Source: CAYSQW01 sp964433135
GTDB taxonomy: Bacteria > Acidobacteriota > Aminicenantia > Aminicenantales > Aminicenantaceae
Length of the DNA stretch: 13,115 nucleotides
Reading direction: 5' to 3'
NCBI GenBank assembly: GCA_964433135.1
Contig: CAYSQW010000074.1
Span: 1-13,115, forward strand
Position 1 is the stretch's first letter. Every line of letters starts with the position of its first letter. Made by a program: the position numbers and the translations under genes. The notes under the pieces were generated by a model. It saw nothing but the letters and a program-made list of their open reading frames with translations, was not told the origin of the DNA and did no database searches. Shown piece by piece: positions 7,112 through 13,115 of this stretch.

Positions 7112-8014
7112 TCAGTACTTCAACAGGTCCGCTTCTTCCGCGATTCGGGGAGTGATGCTTTCCCATAAAAGCGGCATTAAATGGATTCCCCTCACCCCTT
7201 CCACCTCCTTGATCCGCTGAATGGTTTCCACGGCGACGCGTATCCCTTCCTCCTTCGGGTCTGCCGCCTTTTTCATCCGCCGGATCAATTCCTGAGGCAC
7301 CCGCATCCCAGGCACTTCGCTTTTCATGTAGGTCATAGCCCGGGCGGATTTGACGGGCATCACGCCGACCAATATCGCGGTTTTGGTGTGGAGCCCGGCA
7401 TCGCGGACCGCTGCCATCCAGGATTGAAATCGAGCGAGATCATAAACCGGCTGGGTTTGAATGAAATCGACTCCGGCGGCGATTTTTTTCCCCAGTCGAA
7501 TCACCCTCATCTCCAGTGAATCGGCGAAGGGATTGGCTGCGCCGCCGATACAGAGGTTGGGTTTGTTCTTCATGGTATCGCCCGATAAAAAGGATCCCGA
7601 CCTCAACCGATGGGCCGTGTAAATGAACTGCACTGAATCGAGGTCGAATACATTCTTGGCTTCAGGGTGATTGCCGAACCGCTGATGATCGCCTGTGAGG
7701 CACAGGACATTGGGTATCCCCAAAGCGCCCAGCCCCAAAAGGTCGCTCTGCAGGGCGAGCCGATTTCTGTCGCGACATGTCATCTGGACAATGGGTTCCA
7801 ATCCTTCCTCGCGACATATTACCGCCGCCGCCGTACTGGACAGGCGAACGATGGCGGTTTGATTATCCGTGATATTAACACCGTCCACGATATCTTTGAA
7901 ATAGGCCGTTTTTTTACGGACGGCGGCGGCGCTGGCGCTTCTCGGAGGGCCGAGTTCAGAGGTGAAGAGAAACTTCCCGTTTTGTATTTTTTGCTTCAGG
8001 GACATCCTACTCAT
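7112..8014 (-). CDS. metF: Methylenetetrahydrofolate reductase MetF
   Basis: This 300-aa TIM-barrel flavoprotein interconverts 5-methyl-THF and 5,10-methylene-THF. Features of the family are SELGPP at 19-24 (Glu20 matching the catalytic glutamate of the EFFPP motif), DGVNITDNQTA at 44-54, PIVQMTCRDRNR at 74-85, NVLCLTGDH at 102-110 and FIQTQPVYD at 184-192. The start ATG overlaps the metV stop (ATGA, 8014-8011); a second Met sits at codon 4. Beside metV and the methyl-THF methyltransferase it most likely oxidises methyl-THF made from the substrate methyl groups. It could also work in the reductive direction, depending on the host's energy metabolism. No partner such as HdrABC or RnfC2 is present in the window. 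Confidence 0.94.
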   Translation of the reverse strand: MSRMSLKQKIQNGKFLFTSELGPPRSASAAAVRKKTAYFKDIVDGVNITDNQTAIVRLSSTAAAVICREEGLEPIVQMTCRDRNRLALQSDLLGLGALGIPNVLCLTGDHQRFGNHPEAKNVFDLDSVQFIYTAHRLRSGSFLSGDTMKNKPNLCIGGAANPFADSLEMRVIRLGKKIAAGVDFIQTQPVYDLARFQSWMAAVRDAGLHTKTAILVGVMPVKSARAMTYMKSEVPGMRVPQELIRRMKKAADPKEEGIRVAVETIQRIKEVEGVRGIHLMPLLWESITPRIAEEADLLKY

Positions 8015-8514
8015 TGTGCGTTGCCTTTTTTCGACTTCTTCAGGAATAAGGTGGGAGGATCAATTCGCTTGTTGAACACGTTCAACCACGCCGATGTGTG
8101 TTCCAGCTCCCAGTTGTGTATGTTTTCGATCCGGTTGAGAAGGGGCAGGCGTTTCAGTCTTCTCGCCCGGCGATGGATACGGTACCAGATGCATTTTCGT
8201 TCTGGATAAACCTCACAGGTACCGTCCTCCCCGGTTCCGCCGCACGGTCCATTGCGAAGCCGTTTGGGGCAGCGTTGGGAGCAGATGAATCCGGTATGGC
8301 TCAGAATGCATTCCCCGCAACGCTGGCAACGGAAAAGGGGCACCTTGACAAGATCTTCCAGCAATCGAGCCACGGTCGAAATCCGTCGTTCCCCGGGTTT
8401 TATCGGTCGGGAGTGTTTGGTGAGGAGGTCATCAAGCGGTGGAACATGGGTTTCTCGGCCGGCACCGGCAGGAGATGTGTTTTTCAGCTGTGTGATGTGT
8501 TTTTCCCGTGTCAC
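8011..8514 (-). CDS. metV: MetV-like protein, methylene-THF reductase C-terminal (Cys-rich) domain
   Basis: This 167-aa protein carries the cysteine-rich domain annotated as methylene-tetrahydrofolate reductase C-terminal (MetV). In acetogens MetV forms a complex with MetF and is thought to pass electrons to it. Eight cysteines at 63, 66, 69, 78, 82, 91, 100 and 108 include CQRCGEC, CSQRCPK and NGPCGG, and suggest Fe-S or zinc binding. The C-terminal part is very basic. The start is GTG (8514-8512), overlapping the MttB-like B stop as GTGA, with a strong AAAAGGAGA at 8521-8529 that supports this start. The stop overlaps metF by 4 bases, in line with a 1:1 complex. Confidence 0.88.
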   Translation of the reverse strand: MTREKHITQLKNTSPAGAGRETHVPPLDDLLTKHSRPIKPGERRISTVARLLEDLVKVPLFRCQRCGECILSHTGFICSQRCPKRLRNGPCGGTGEDGTCEVYPERKCIWYRIHRRARRLKRLPLLNRIENIHNWELEHTSAWLNVFNKRIDPPTLFLKKSKKGNAQ

Positions 8515-10088
8515 CGGATTTCTCCTTTTGTTGTCGTTGGCGTGTCGGGAGTGAACCGGTCAAAGGGAAGAAGTCCCGGTATATCGGCGGTGATGGTGTT
8601 GAGAACATCATCGGGGAGCCGATCTTCAGGACCTTGTAGAATGTGCTCCAAGGTGTTCTGAGCCTTGACAAGGACCTCATCCCGGCCCTCCCGTGTTTCA
8701 AAGGGATAGGGGGGGGTGACAAGGCCTTTTCTTGCGGCTTTTCGGATGTGGCGGGCGAAAAGCCGTGAGCTGGAGGCCAGCACTTTGTTGATTTCGTTGA
8801 TGGCACTTTCCACCTCGGAATCATGGAACACGGGCGGCCGGATGATTTGCCGGACAAGGGCGACATGAGCATCGTCCAGGACGGCTTGAAGCGGAGAAAA
8901 GATATTGGTTTTATCCAAAAGTCCGAAGGCGTAATGGATGTATTGGGCACCGGCCGATGCAACGCCTAGTTGTGGAAACAGTTTTTCCACGGCGGCCTGG
9001 TATCCCGGTATCTTAGCGTCTCCTGCACCTGCAGTCGAATAACAGGGGATCTGATAAAACCGGGCCATTTGGATACAGTTCATATTGTAGTGGATGAATT
9101 CGGGCGCTCCGTAGTAGTCATGAAGGGTATCCAAGCGTGCCCGGACAGGCACGGCGCCGTAAAGGACGGGTGTCCCCGGGTTGACGGTCTGGGTCAACGT
9201 GATACCGGCGAGAATTTCAGCGTTGATGAGGGTGGTGATGCCTTCTTCCTGGATGGGTGCCGTGGATCCTCCCTGAGGAGAACTGGAGATCACCAGAGGA
9301 ATTCCCCTTTCTGCGACAGCGATAAGCTTGTCGGCCGTATCATCAACGATCTGCAATGGACTTTTAATGACACAGGCAATGAAGGACAACACGGGATTGC
9401 TGCGGTAGGCTTCGGCGCCGCCGGCAATGATTTCCGCCATCCTGATCAGTGTATCGAGGCTTTCAACCCGGGTTAATCCCATCTGGACGTGTTTGGTCAT
9501 ATACATCAAAGCGGCCAAGGCGGTATTGACATCCTTATTCTCAGGGGTGATTTCGTCATCCTGAATATTGACATTCCGGATAAAAAAATCCACTTGCTCG
9601 AGGGCGTTACACAATTTGCTCGATTGACAAAGGCGGGCGATCGATCCCCTGTGATTGTCGAAAACGGGATGTTTAATCATCACGGCAGGGTTGTTCTTAT
9701 CAACAAAATCGGCGATGCGGGACGTCTGGTAGATATTGGTTTCCGATCCCGTGCCGAAAAAAACCTCAGGAACGGCGGCGTTCAGCACCAGGCGGTTTTC
9801 GGGTTTGCGAGCGCCGAGAGTGAGCACAGAGGGAGCGGCGGCGACATGCTCTTCGACAAGACGTCGGGGAAAACGGATTCTCCAGGGGGATTTCGCCCCT
9901 TCATTCCGGGTCAAGCGGCATCCCGCATCGTTCAATCGCCCGGCCGCCTTGTCGTTTGTGCAGAGAAGTCCGGGATTATCAAGAAGTGTCATGGAGCCGG
10001 CATGGATGGCCCGGATCTGAGAGTTGGACAGGCGCAGCACGGGCTCCACTGGAGTGCCTGAACGGGAGGGAATATCATGTTCAGTCAT
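8511..10088 (-). CDS. MttB-superfamily corrinoid methyltransferase, paralogue B (non-pyrrolysine)
   Basis: This 525-aa member is the longest of the three. Signatures are VFFGTGSETNIY at 109-120, YMTKHVQMGL at 196-205, SFIACVIKSPL at 235-245, SSSPQGGSTAPI at 268-279, VLYGAVP at 308-314 and STAGAGDAK at 351-359. There is no internal amber codon and the stop is TGA. In the mid-protein blocks it resembles paralogue A more than C (SPQGGSTAP against CPQAGLTAP). It carries extra residues around 123-160 and an extended C-terminal tail. The start overlaps the methyl-THF methyltransferase gene by 4 bases (ATGA), with AGGA about 9 bases upstream, and the stop overlaps metV. The substrate is unknown. It may act on a second methylated compound, or on a partly demethylated product of the first reaction. 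Confidence 0.92.
   Translation of the reverse strand: MTEHDIPSRSGTPVEPVLRLSNSQIRAIHAGSMTLLDNPGLLCTNDKAAGRLNDAGCRLTRNEGAKSPWRIRFPRRLVEEHVAAAPSVLTLGARKPENRLVLNAAVPEVFFGTGSETNIYQTSRIADFVDKNNPAVMIKHPVFDNHRGSIARLCQSSKLCNALEQVDFFIRNVNIQDDEITPENKDVNTALAALMYMTKHVQMGLTRVESLDTLIRMAEIIAGGAEAYRSNPVLSFIACVIKSPLQIVDDTADKLIAVAERGIPLVISSSPQGGSTAPIQEEGITTLINAEILAGITLTQTVNPGTPVLYGAVPVRARLDTLHDYYGAPEFIHYNMNCIQMARFYQIPCYSTAGAGDAKIPGYQAAVEKLFPQLGVASAGAQYIHYAFGLLDKTNIFSPLQAVLDDAHVALVRQIIRPPVFHDSEVESAINEINKVLASSSRLFARHIRKAARKGLVTPPYPFETREGRDEVLVKAQNTLEHILQGPEDRLPDDVLNTITADIPGLLPFDRFTPDTPTTTKGEIR
8521..8529 (-). promoter_or_regulatory. Ribosome binding site of metV (GTG start)
   Basis: AAAAGGAGA ends 6 bases before the GTG at 8514-8512. 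It supports a GTG start that overlaps the TGA of the preceding methyltransferase gene. Confidence 0.7.
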
Positions 10089-10984
10089 GGGTTTATGTCC
10101 TGTTGTTTTTTTTTGGTTGATGTGTATCCGATATCAGACCGCCCCTGCTTGGCTTTCGGCATATAAATCTCACCGAAGTCCCCGCGGCGGAGAGCCCTCG
10201 TGTAGCGGCGGCAGAACTTGTCCTTGCCGGCCATTATTTCTCCCAGCAGAATAGCTCGTCGGATGCTTTCCCTGGTGGGATCGCAGATGGCGGCGTCCAG
10301 ACCCCGGGAAAGACCTGATATGAGAAAGGCTTCATTCACCCATGCCCGTTTGGGAAGTCCGAAGGAAATGTTGGAAATCCCCAACGATGTTTTGGCTGCA
10401 GGGACCTTTGTTTTGACGGCCTCGAGGGCGTCAAGGGCGACGCGGCCGTAAGTGTTGTTCGATGAAACCGGCATGACGAGGGAGTCAAAAAATATCTGTT
10501 CGTCCTTAATCCCTTCTTTTTTGGCTTCTTCATAAATCCGCATGCAGACATCCACTCTTTTGTCCGCGGTTTCGGGAATCCCCTCCTCATCGATGGCCAG
10601 AGCGATGAAGGGCATACTCTGTTCGGAAAGGAGAGGGAACAGCACCTTCTGCAGCTTTTTATCGTTTTTGATGGAGTTGATTAAATAGGGGCGTCGTCCG
10701 TCTAAATAGAGGATGGTTTTTTCCAGAACCCTTGGATTTGGTGAATCAATGCTTAAATTTTTCTCTGTTGTGTCCAGGGCGATATCGATCAGCCAGAACA
10801 TATCCTGTGTTTCCTTGGTTTCATCGCCTTCACCGGTGCCGGCATTGAGGTCGATATAATGTGAGCCGGCCTCATCCTGACTGCGGATTTGTTTTTTAAT
10901 CTCCGCACTGTCACGGGACAGAACGGCTTTTTTGATGGATTTTCGTGTGGCGTTGATGCGTTCTCCGATAATAATCATTTTCAA
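10085..10984 (-). CDS. Methyltetrahydrofolate:corrinoid methyltransferase (MtgA/AcsE-like)
   Basis: This 299-aa pterin-binding TIM barrel is of the MetH/AcsE/MtgA type. In this setting it would take the methyl group from methyl-Co(III) corrinoid protein and give it to tetrahydrofolate. Characteristic blocks are IIGERINATRKSI at 5-17, YIDLNAGTGEGDE at 43-55, SIDSPNP at 78-84, LINSI at 101-105, FFDSLVMPVSSNN at 165-177, SLGISNISFGLP at 200-211 (with an Asn typical of the pterin pocket) and AAICDPT at 231-237. The C-terminus from about 260 is rich in Lys and Arg. The start is preceded by AAAGG at a spacing of about 6. It sits 13 bases after MttB-like C and overlaps MttB-like B by 4, so it is in the centre of the methyl-transfer operon. 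Confidence 0.93.
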   Translation of the reverse strand: MKMIIIGERINATRKSIKKAVLSRDSAEIKKQIRSQDEAGSHYIDLNAGTGEGDETKETQDMFWLIDIALDTTEKNLSIDSPNPRVLEKTILYLDGRRPYLINSIKNDKKLQKVLFPLLSEQSMPFIALAIDEEGIPETADKRVDVCMRIYEEAKKEGIKDEQIFFDSLVMPVSSNNTYGRVALDALEAVKTKVPAAKTSLGISNISFGLPKRAWVNEAFLISGLSRGLDAAICDPTRESIRRAILLGEIMAGKDKFCRRYTRALRRGDFGEIYMPKAKQGRSDIGYTSTKKKQQDINP

Positions 10985-10997
10985 CCTTTCTTTTCTT

Positions 10998-12485
10998 TCA
11001 TTTGATGACGTTTTTTTTAGATGACGGATAACCCTGAAAGCAATGAAACCGGATTTCGGGATAGCGGAGATGCAGTTCGGCGGCGGTTTGCGGATTCAGT
11101 TTTAGGCGGGGAGGCGCCTTCAGAATGGCTTTGACTTTATCCCGGGCCCTCTGTGCTGTGGTTAAACCGCCCTTGGCCTTCCAGGCGTCTCTTCTCTCCC
11201 GGTTGGTGATTTTTGGGGAATAGTGATCCCTGTGCATAAAGGTCCGGGTGTGGCGGTCGGAGATATAATTTCCGCCCGGTCCGGCGGCGCGGATGGAATC
11301 GAGGGCCAGGGTTTTTTTGTTGACGGTGATGCCTTTGAGTGCCCTGAGGGCGATGCCGCAGATGTCATTGTCGATGACCAGTTTTTGTTTGCTCACCGTT
11401 GTCGCGAATTCCATCAGACCGGCTGCGTCATGAATAAAATCGCCTCCCGCGAGGGCGACAAGGAGGTTGTTGATGGCGGTTTCGTAGCCACATTGGGTGT
11501 CCAGGACCTTGGAATCACTGATGCCGGCGGTGGAGTAGTAGGGGAATCCGTAAAAACGGGCCAGTTGTGCGGTGGCGGCGTTGATCAATCCGCTCTCTAC
11601 CGGGCCGCCGAGATAGCTCATGTCCTTAAAATTTATGGAGGTGGCCACACTACCATAAATCACGGGCGCCCCGGCACGGGCGAGTTGTGTGAGCATGACA
11701 TGGATGAGTCCGTCGCAGTTTTGAATGACTAAAGTTCCTGCCAGGGATGCGGGAGAGGTCGCCCCGCTCAACGGTTCCACCGGAACGGCGACGGGGATGT
11801 TTTCTTTTGCCAGATGAATCATAAATGAGCCGTATTTTTTATCCAGGAGTAGCGGGCTGATGCCGCAGGCGATCATAGAAATAAACGGCCGTTCCCGCAG
11901 AGCTTCCGGACTTCCGGCGATGTCCTCCGCGATACGGATGACGTTTTTCATTCCCTTCAGGGTGTAGATGCCTCCCATGATATGCTTGGAGGTGTAACAA
12001 AGACCCGCAAAAAAACGATTGACATCGACATCCCTTACGGAAATCTCATTGGGGTAAGTGGGAAGGAGGAGTGCATGGATGTTCTCCATCTTGTCCACGA
12101 TGCGTGTGATGTCGATCAAATCCATCAGTGTCGCCGGCCGCTGCTCGCCGGTTTCCATATCGAGAACATTCAGGGCGGTCCCGCCTGTGGTAAAGTGAAC
12201 CCGTCCTCCGCCCAGAACGATGTCGTGTTTCGGGTCGCGTCCGCACAGGGTGAGGGTTTTCGGGGCGGTGCTGATCCAATCATAAATCTGTTTTTCCGTG
12301 ACGCGAACGATATGGTTGTCAGTATCGACAACGGCTCCGGCTTTTTTGAACAGTTTCAGGGCGCTTTCTCCCTGGACTTCAAAACCGATCTCCTGAAGAA
12401 CCTGCATGCTTGTTTCATGGATCCGACCGATGTCATCCAATGATAAGGGTTGATAAGGGAATGTTTTGGGTGTTGTCCTATTCAT
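10998..12485 (-). CDS. MttB-superfamily corrinoid methyltransferase, paralogue C (non-pyrrolysine, closest to classical MttB/MtgB)
   Basis: This 495-aa methyltransferase looks the most typical of the three. Blocks seen are VHFTTGGTALNVLD at 96-109, YTSKHIMGG at 164-172, SMIACGISPL at 203-212, VEPLSGATSPASLAG at 236-250, VIYGSVATSINFKDMSYLGG at 275-294 and STAGISDSKVLDTQCGYE at 318-335. From memory, archaeal MttB carries pyrrolysine in roughly the 318-335 region; here it reads through with ordinary codons and the gene ends in TGA. The start has GAAGGAA about 10 bases upstream, inside the end of the preceding gene, at a 6-base gap. As the first methyltransferase of the operon it may be the main substrate-facing enzyme. 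Glycine betaine or another quaternary amine is possible but unproven. Confidence 0.94.
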   Translation of the reverse strand: MNRTTPKTFPYQPLSLDDIGRIHETSMQVLQEIGFEVQGESALKLFKKAGAVVDTDNHIVRVTEKQIYDWISTAPKTLTLCGRDPKHDIVLGGGRVHFTTGGTALNVLDMETGEQRPATLMDLIDITRIVDKMENIHALLLPTYPNEISVRDVDVNRFFAGLCYTSKHIMGGIYTLKGMKNVIRIAEDIAGSPEALRERPFISMIACGISPLLLDKKYGSFMIHLAKENIPVAVPVEPLSGATSPASLAGTLVIQNCDGLIHVMLTQLARAGAPVIYGSVATSINFKDMSYLGGPVESGLINAATAQLARFYGFPYYSTAGISDSKVLDTQCGYETAINNLLVALAGGDFIHDAAGLMEFATTVSKQKLVIDNDICGIALRALKGITVNKKTLALDSIRAAGPGGNYISDRHTRTFMHRDHYSPKITNRERRDAWKAKGGLTTAQRARDKVKAILKAPPRLKLNPQTAAELHLRYPEIRFHCFQGYPSSKKNVIK

Positions 12486-12491
12486 GTCTGT

Positions 12492-13115
12492 TTAATTCCT
12501 TCTTCGGTAGGGGCAGTCAAGACGGGGGCAGTCGGCGCAGGCGTTGCCGCCGTTTTTAAGCAAGCTCGCGCGGCAGAGGCCGGCGATGCCTGATATGGAT
12601 TTGCGGGGTGTCATCAAATAACTGTCGCTCAGATCGACACCGATCCGCTTATGAGGAAGAAGATGAAACAATTTTTGCTGTTCACGAAGGGCCCAATCGC
12701 AGTATCCCGGGCTGTAGCGGTAGGTTGTTTCAACTTTTCCATCGTAATGATTCTCGATGTGGTCCATGAGTCCATTCGTCGCCGATTCAACCGCAACCGA
12801 GGCGGCGGCATCCAGTATATAACCGTAGGATGAGCGTCGCTTCATGCTTTTTTTAATCAAACGGTCGATCTCCTCTCCAATGGTGGTGATAAAAACCACA
12901 GTTTTATGGCATGGGATTAAAACTTTTTTTAGTCGACGGCTGTTGAATGTCTGATCGGAGATCACAATGTGCCTATTTTCGGTGTCAACATCGGAGATGC
13001 CGAAAATGGCCTTGAAGCGGGAGTGCTGTCGAATATCGGAGACGGCTATTTTAATGGTTTTTTTCAGACGGGCCGATATGGAGATTGAGGGCCGGTCATC
13101 AATCAGCTTGAGTAA
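12492..13115 (-). CDS. MetH-activation-domain-like protein, likely corrinoid reactivation (5' end outside window)
   Basis: The frame is open to the right edge, so the gene starts outside the window; 207 residues are visible. It matches the AdoMet-binding activation domain of B12-dependent methionine synthase as a free-standing protein. Key motifs, numbered from the window edge, are RYSPGYCDW at 133-141 (compare RxSPGY in MetH) and SYLMTPRKSISG at 165-176. A C-terminal cysteine group, C193-x2-C196-x4-C201 in ADCPRLDCPYR, may bind a metal or cluster. MetH uses this domain for reductive remethylation of oxidised cobalamin. Here a similar rescue of the operon's corrinoid protein is the natural role, by inference. 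A GTG at 12965 could serve as an internal start but the homologous frame continues past it. It lies 6 bases upstream of MttB-like C. Confidence 0.88.
   Translation of the reverse strand, partial: LLKLIDDRPSISISARLKKTIKIAVSDIRQHSRFKAIFGISDVDTENRHIVISDQTFNSRRLKKVLIPCHKTVVFITTIGEEIDRLIKKSMKRRSSYGYILDAAASVAVESATNGLMDHIENHYDGKVETTYRYSPGYCDWALREQQKLFHLLPHKRIGVDLSDSYLMTPRKSISGIAGLCRASLLKNGGNACADCPRLDCPYRRRN

Noticed and set aside
4828..12485. Pyrrolysine (amber read-through) in one of the MttB-like genes
   Set aside because: All three frames run full length with no internal TAG and end in TGA, so they are non-pyrrolysine members.

Overview
The window is one long, tightly packed set of genes on the minus strand, read here from right (13115) to left. 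It encodes an apparently complete route for taking methyl groups off a methylated amine and feeding them into the folate C1 pathway. Members are three different non-pyrrolysine MttB-superfamily methyltransferases, one MttC/MtgC-type corrinoid protein, a methyltetrahydrofolate:corrinoid methyltransferase, a MetF-MetV methylenetetrahydrofolate reductase pair, and (cut by the right edge) a MetH activation-domain protein likely to serve corrinoid reactivation. This gene content suggests an anaerobe with a Wood-Ljungdahl type C1 pathway, such as a sulfate-reducing Desulfobacterota or an acetogen. I favour Desulfobacterota, but that is inference and no marker gene in the window proves it.

Layout in transcription order: MetH-activation-like protein (13115-12492, partial); MttB-like C (12485-10998); methyl-THF methyltransferase (10984-10085); MttB-like B (10088-8511); MetV (8514-8011); MetF (8014-7112); a 97-base gap; corrinoid protein (7014-6334); MttB-like A (6327-4828). 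A second module follows in the same direction: a truncated nitrilase-like fragment (4806-4393), a full asparagine-synthetase-like protein (4405-2798), a second asparagine-synthetase-like protein whose N-terminal glutaminase site is destroyed (2746-1280), and a HIT-family protein (1250-825) with a probable frameshift at its start. Four-base overlaps (ATGA or GTGA) join MtgA-like/MttB B, MttB B/MetV and MetV/MetF. Most other gaps are under 60 bases, so a single transcript is likely. No promoter, corrinoid riboswitch or convincing terminator is visible; the operon start lies beyond the right edge.

The left 800 bases are decayed sequence. From 803 to about 495 lies the wreck of an ABC ATPase resembling the quaternary-amine uptake family (OpuCA/ProV), with a premature stop, frame changes and an internal deletion. 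Beyond it, a plus-strand reading frame with a good ribosome binding site (46-447) matches nothing I recognise.

Working model: a quaternary or methylated amine (substrate unknown) is demethylated by one or more of the MttB-like enzymes onto the single corrinoid protein. The methyl group passes to tetrahydrofolate through the MtgA-like enzyme, and MetFV oxidises methyl-THF to methylene-THF, or runs in reverse. The link to two asparagine-synthetase-like enzymes, a nitrilase remnant and a HIT protein is unusual. It suggests that the substrate or product carries a carboxylate or amide that is activated with ATP. No tRNA, rRNA, CRISPR array or intact mobile element was seen.
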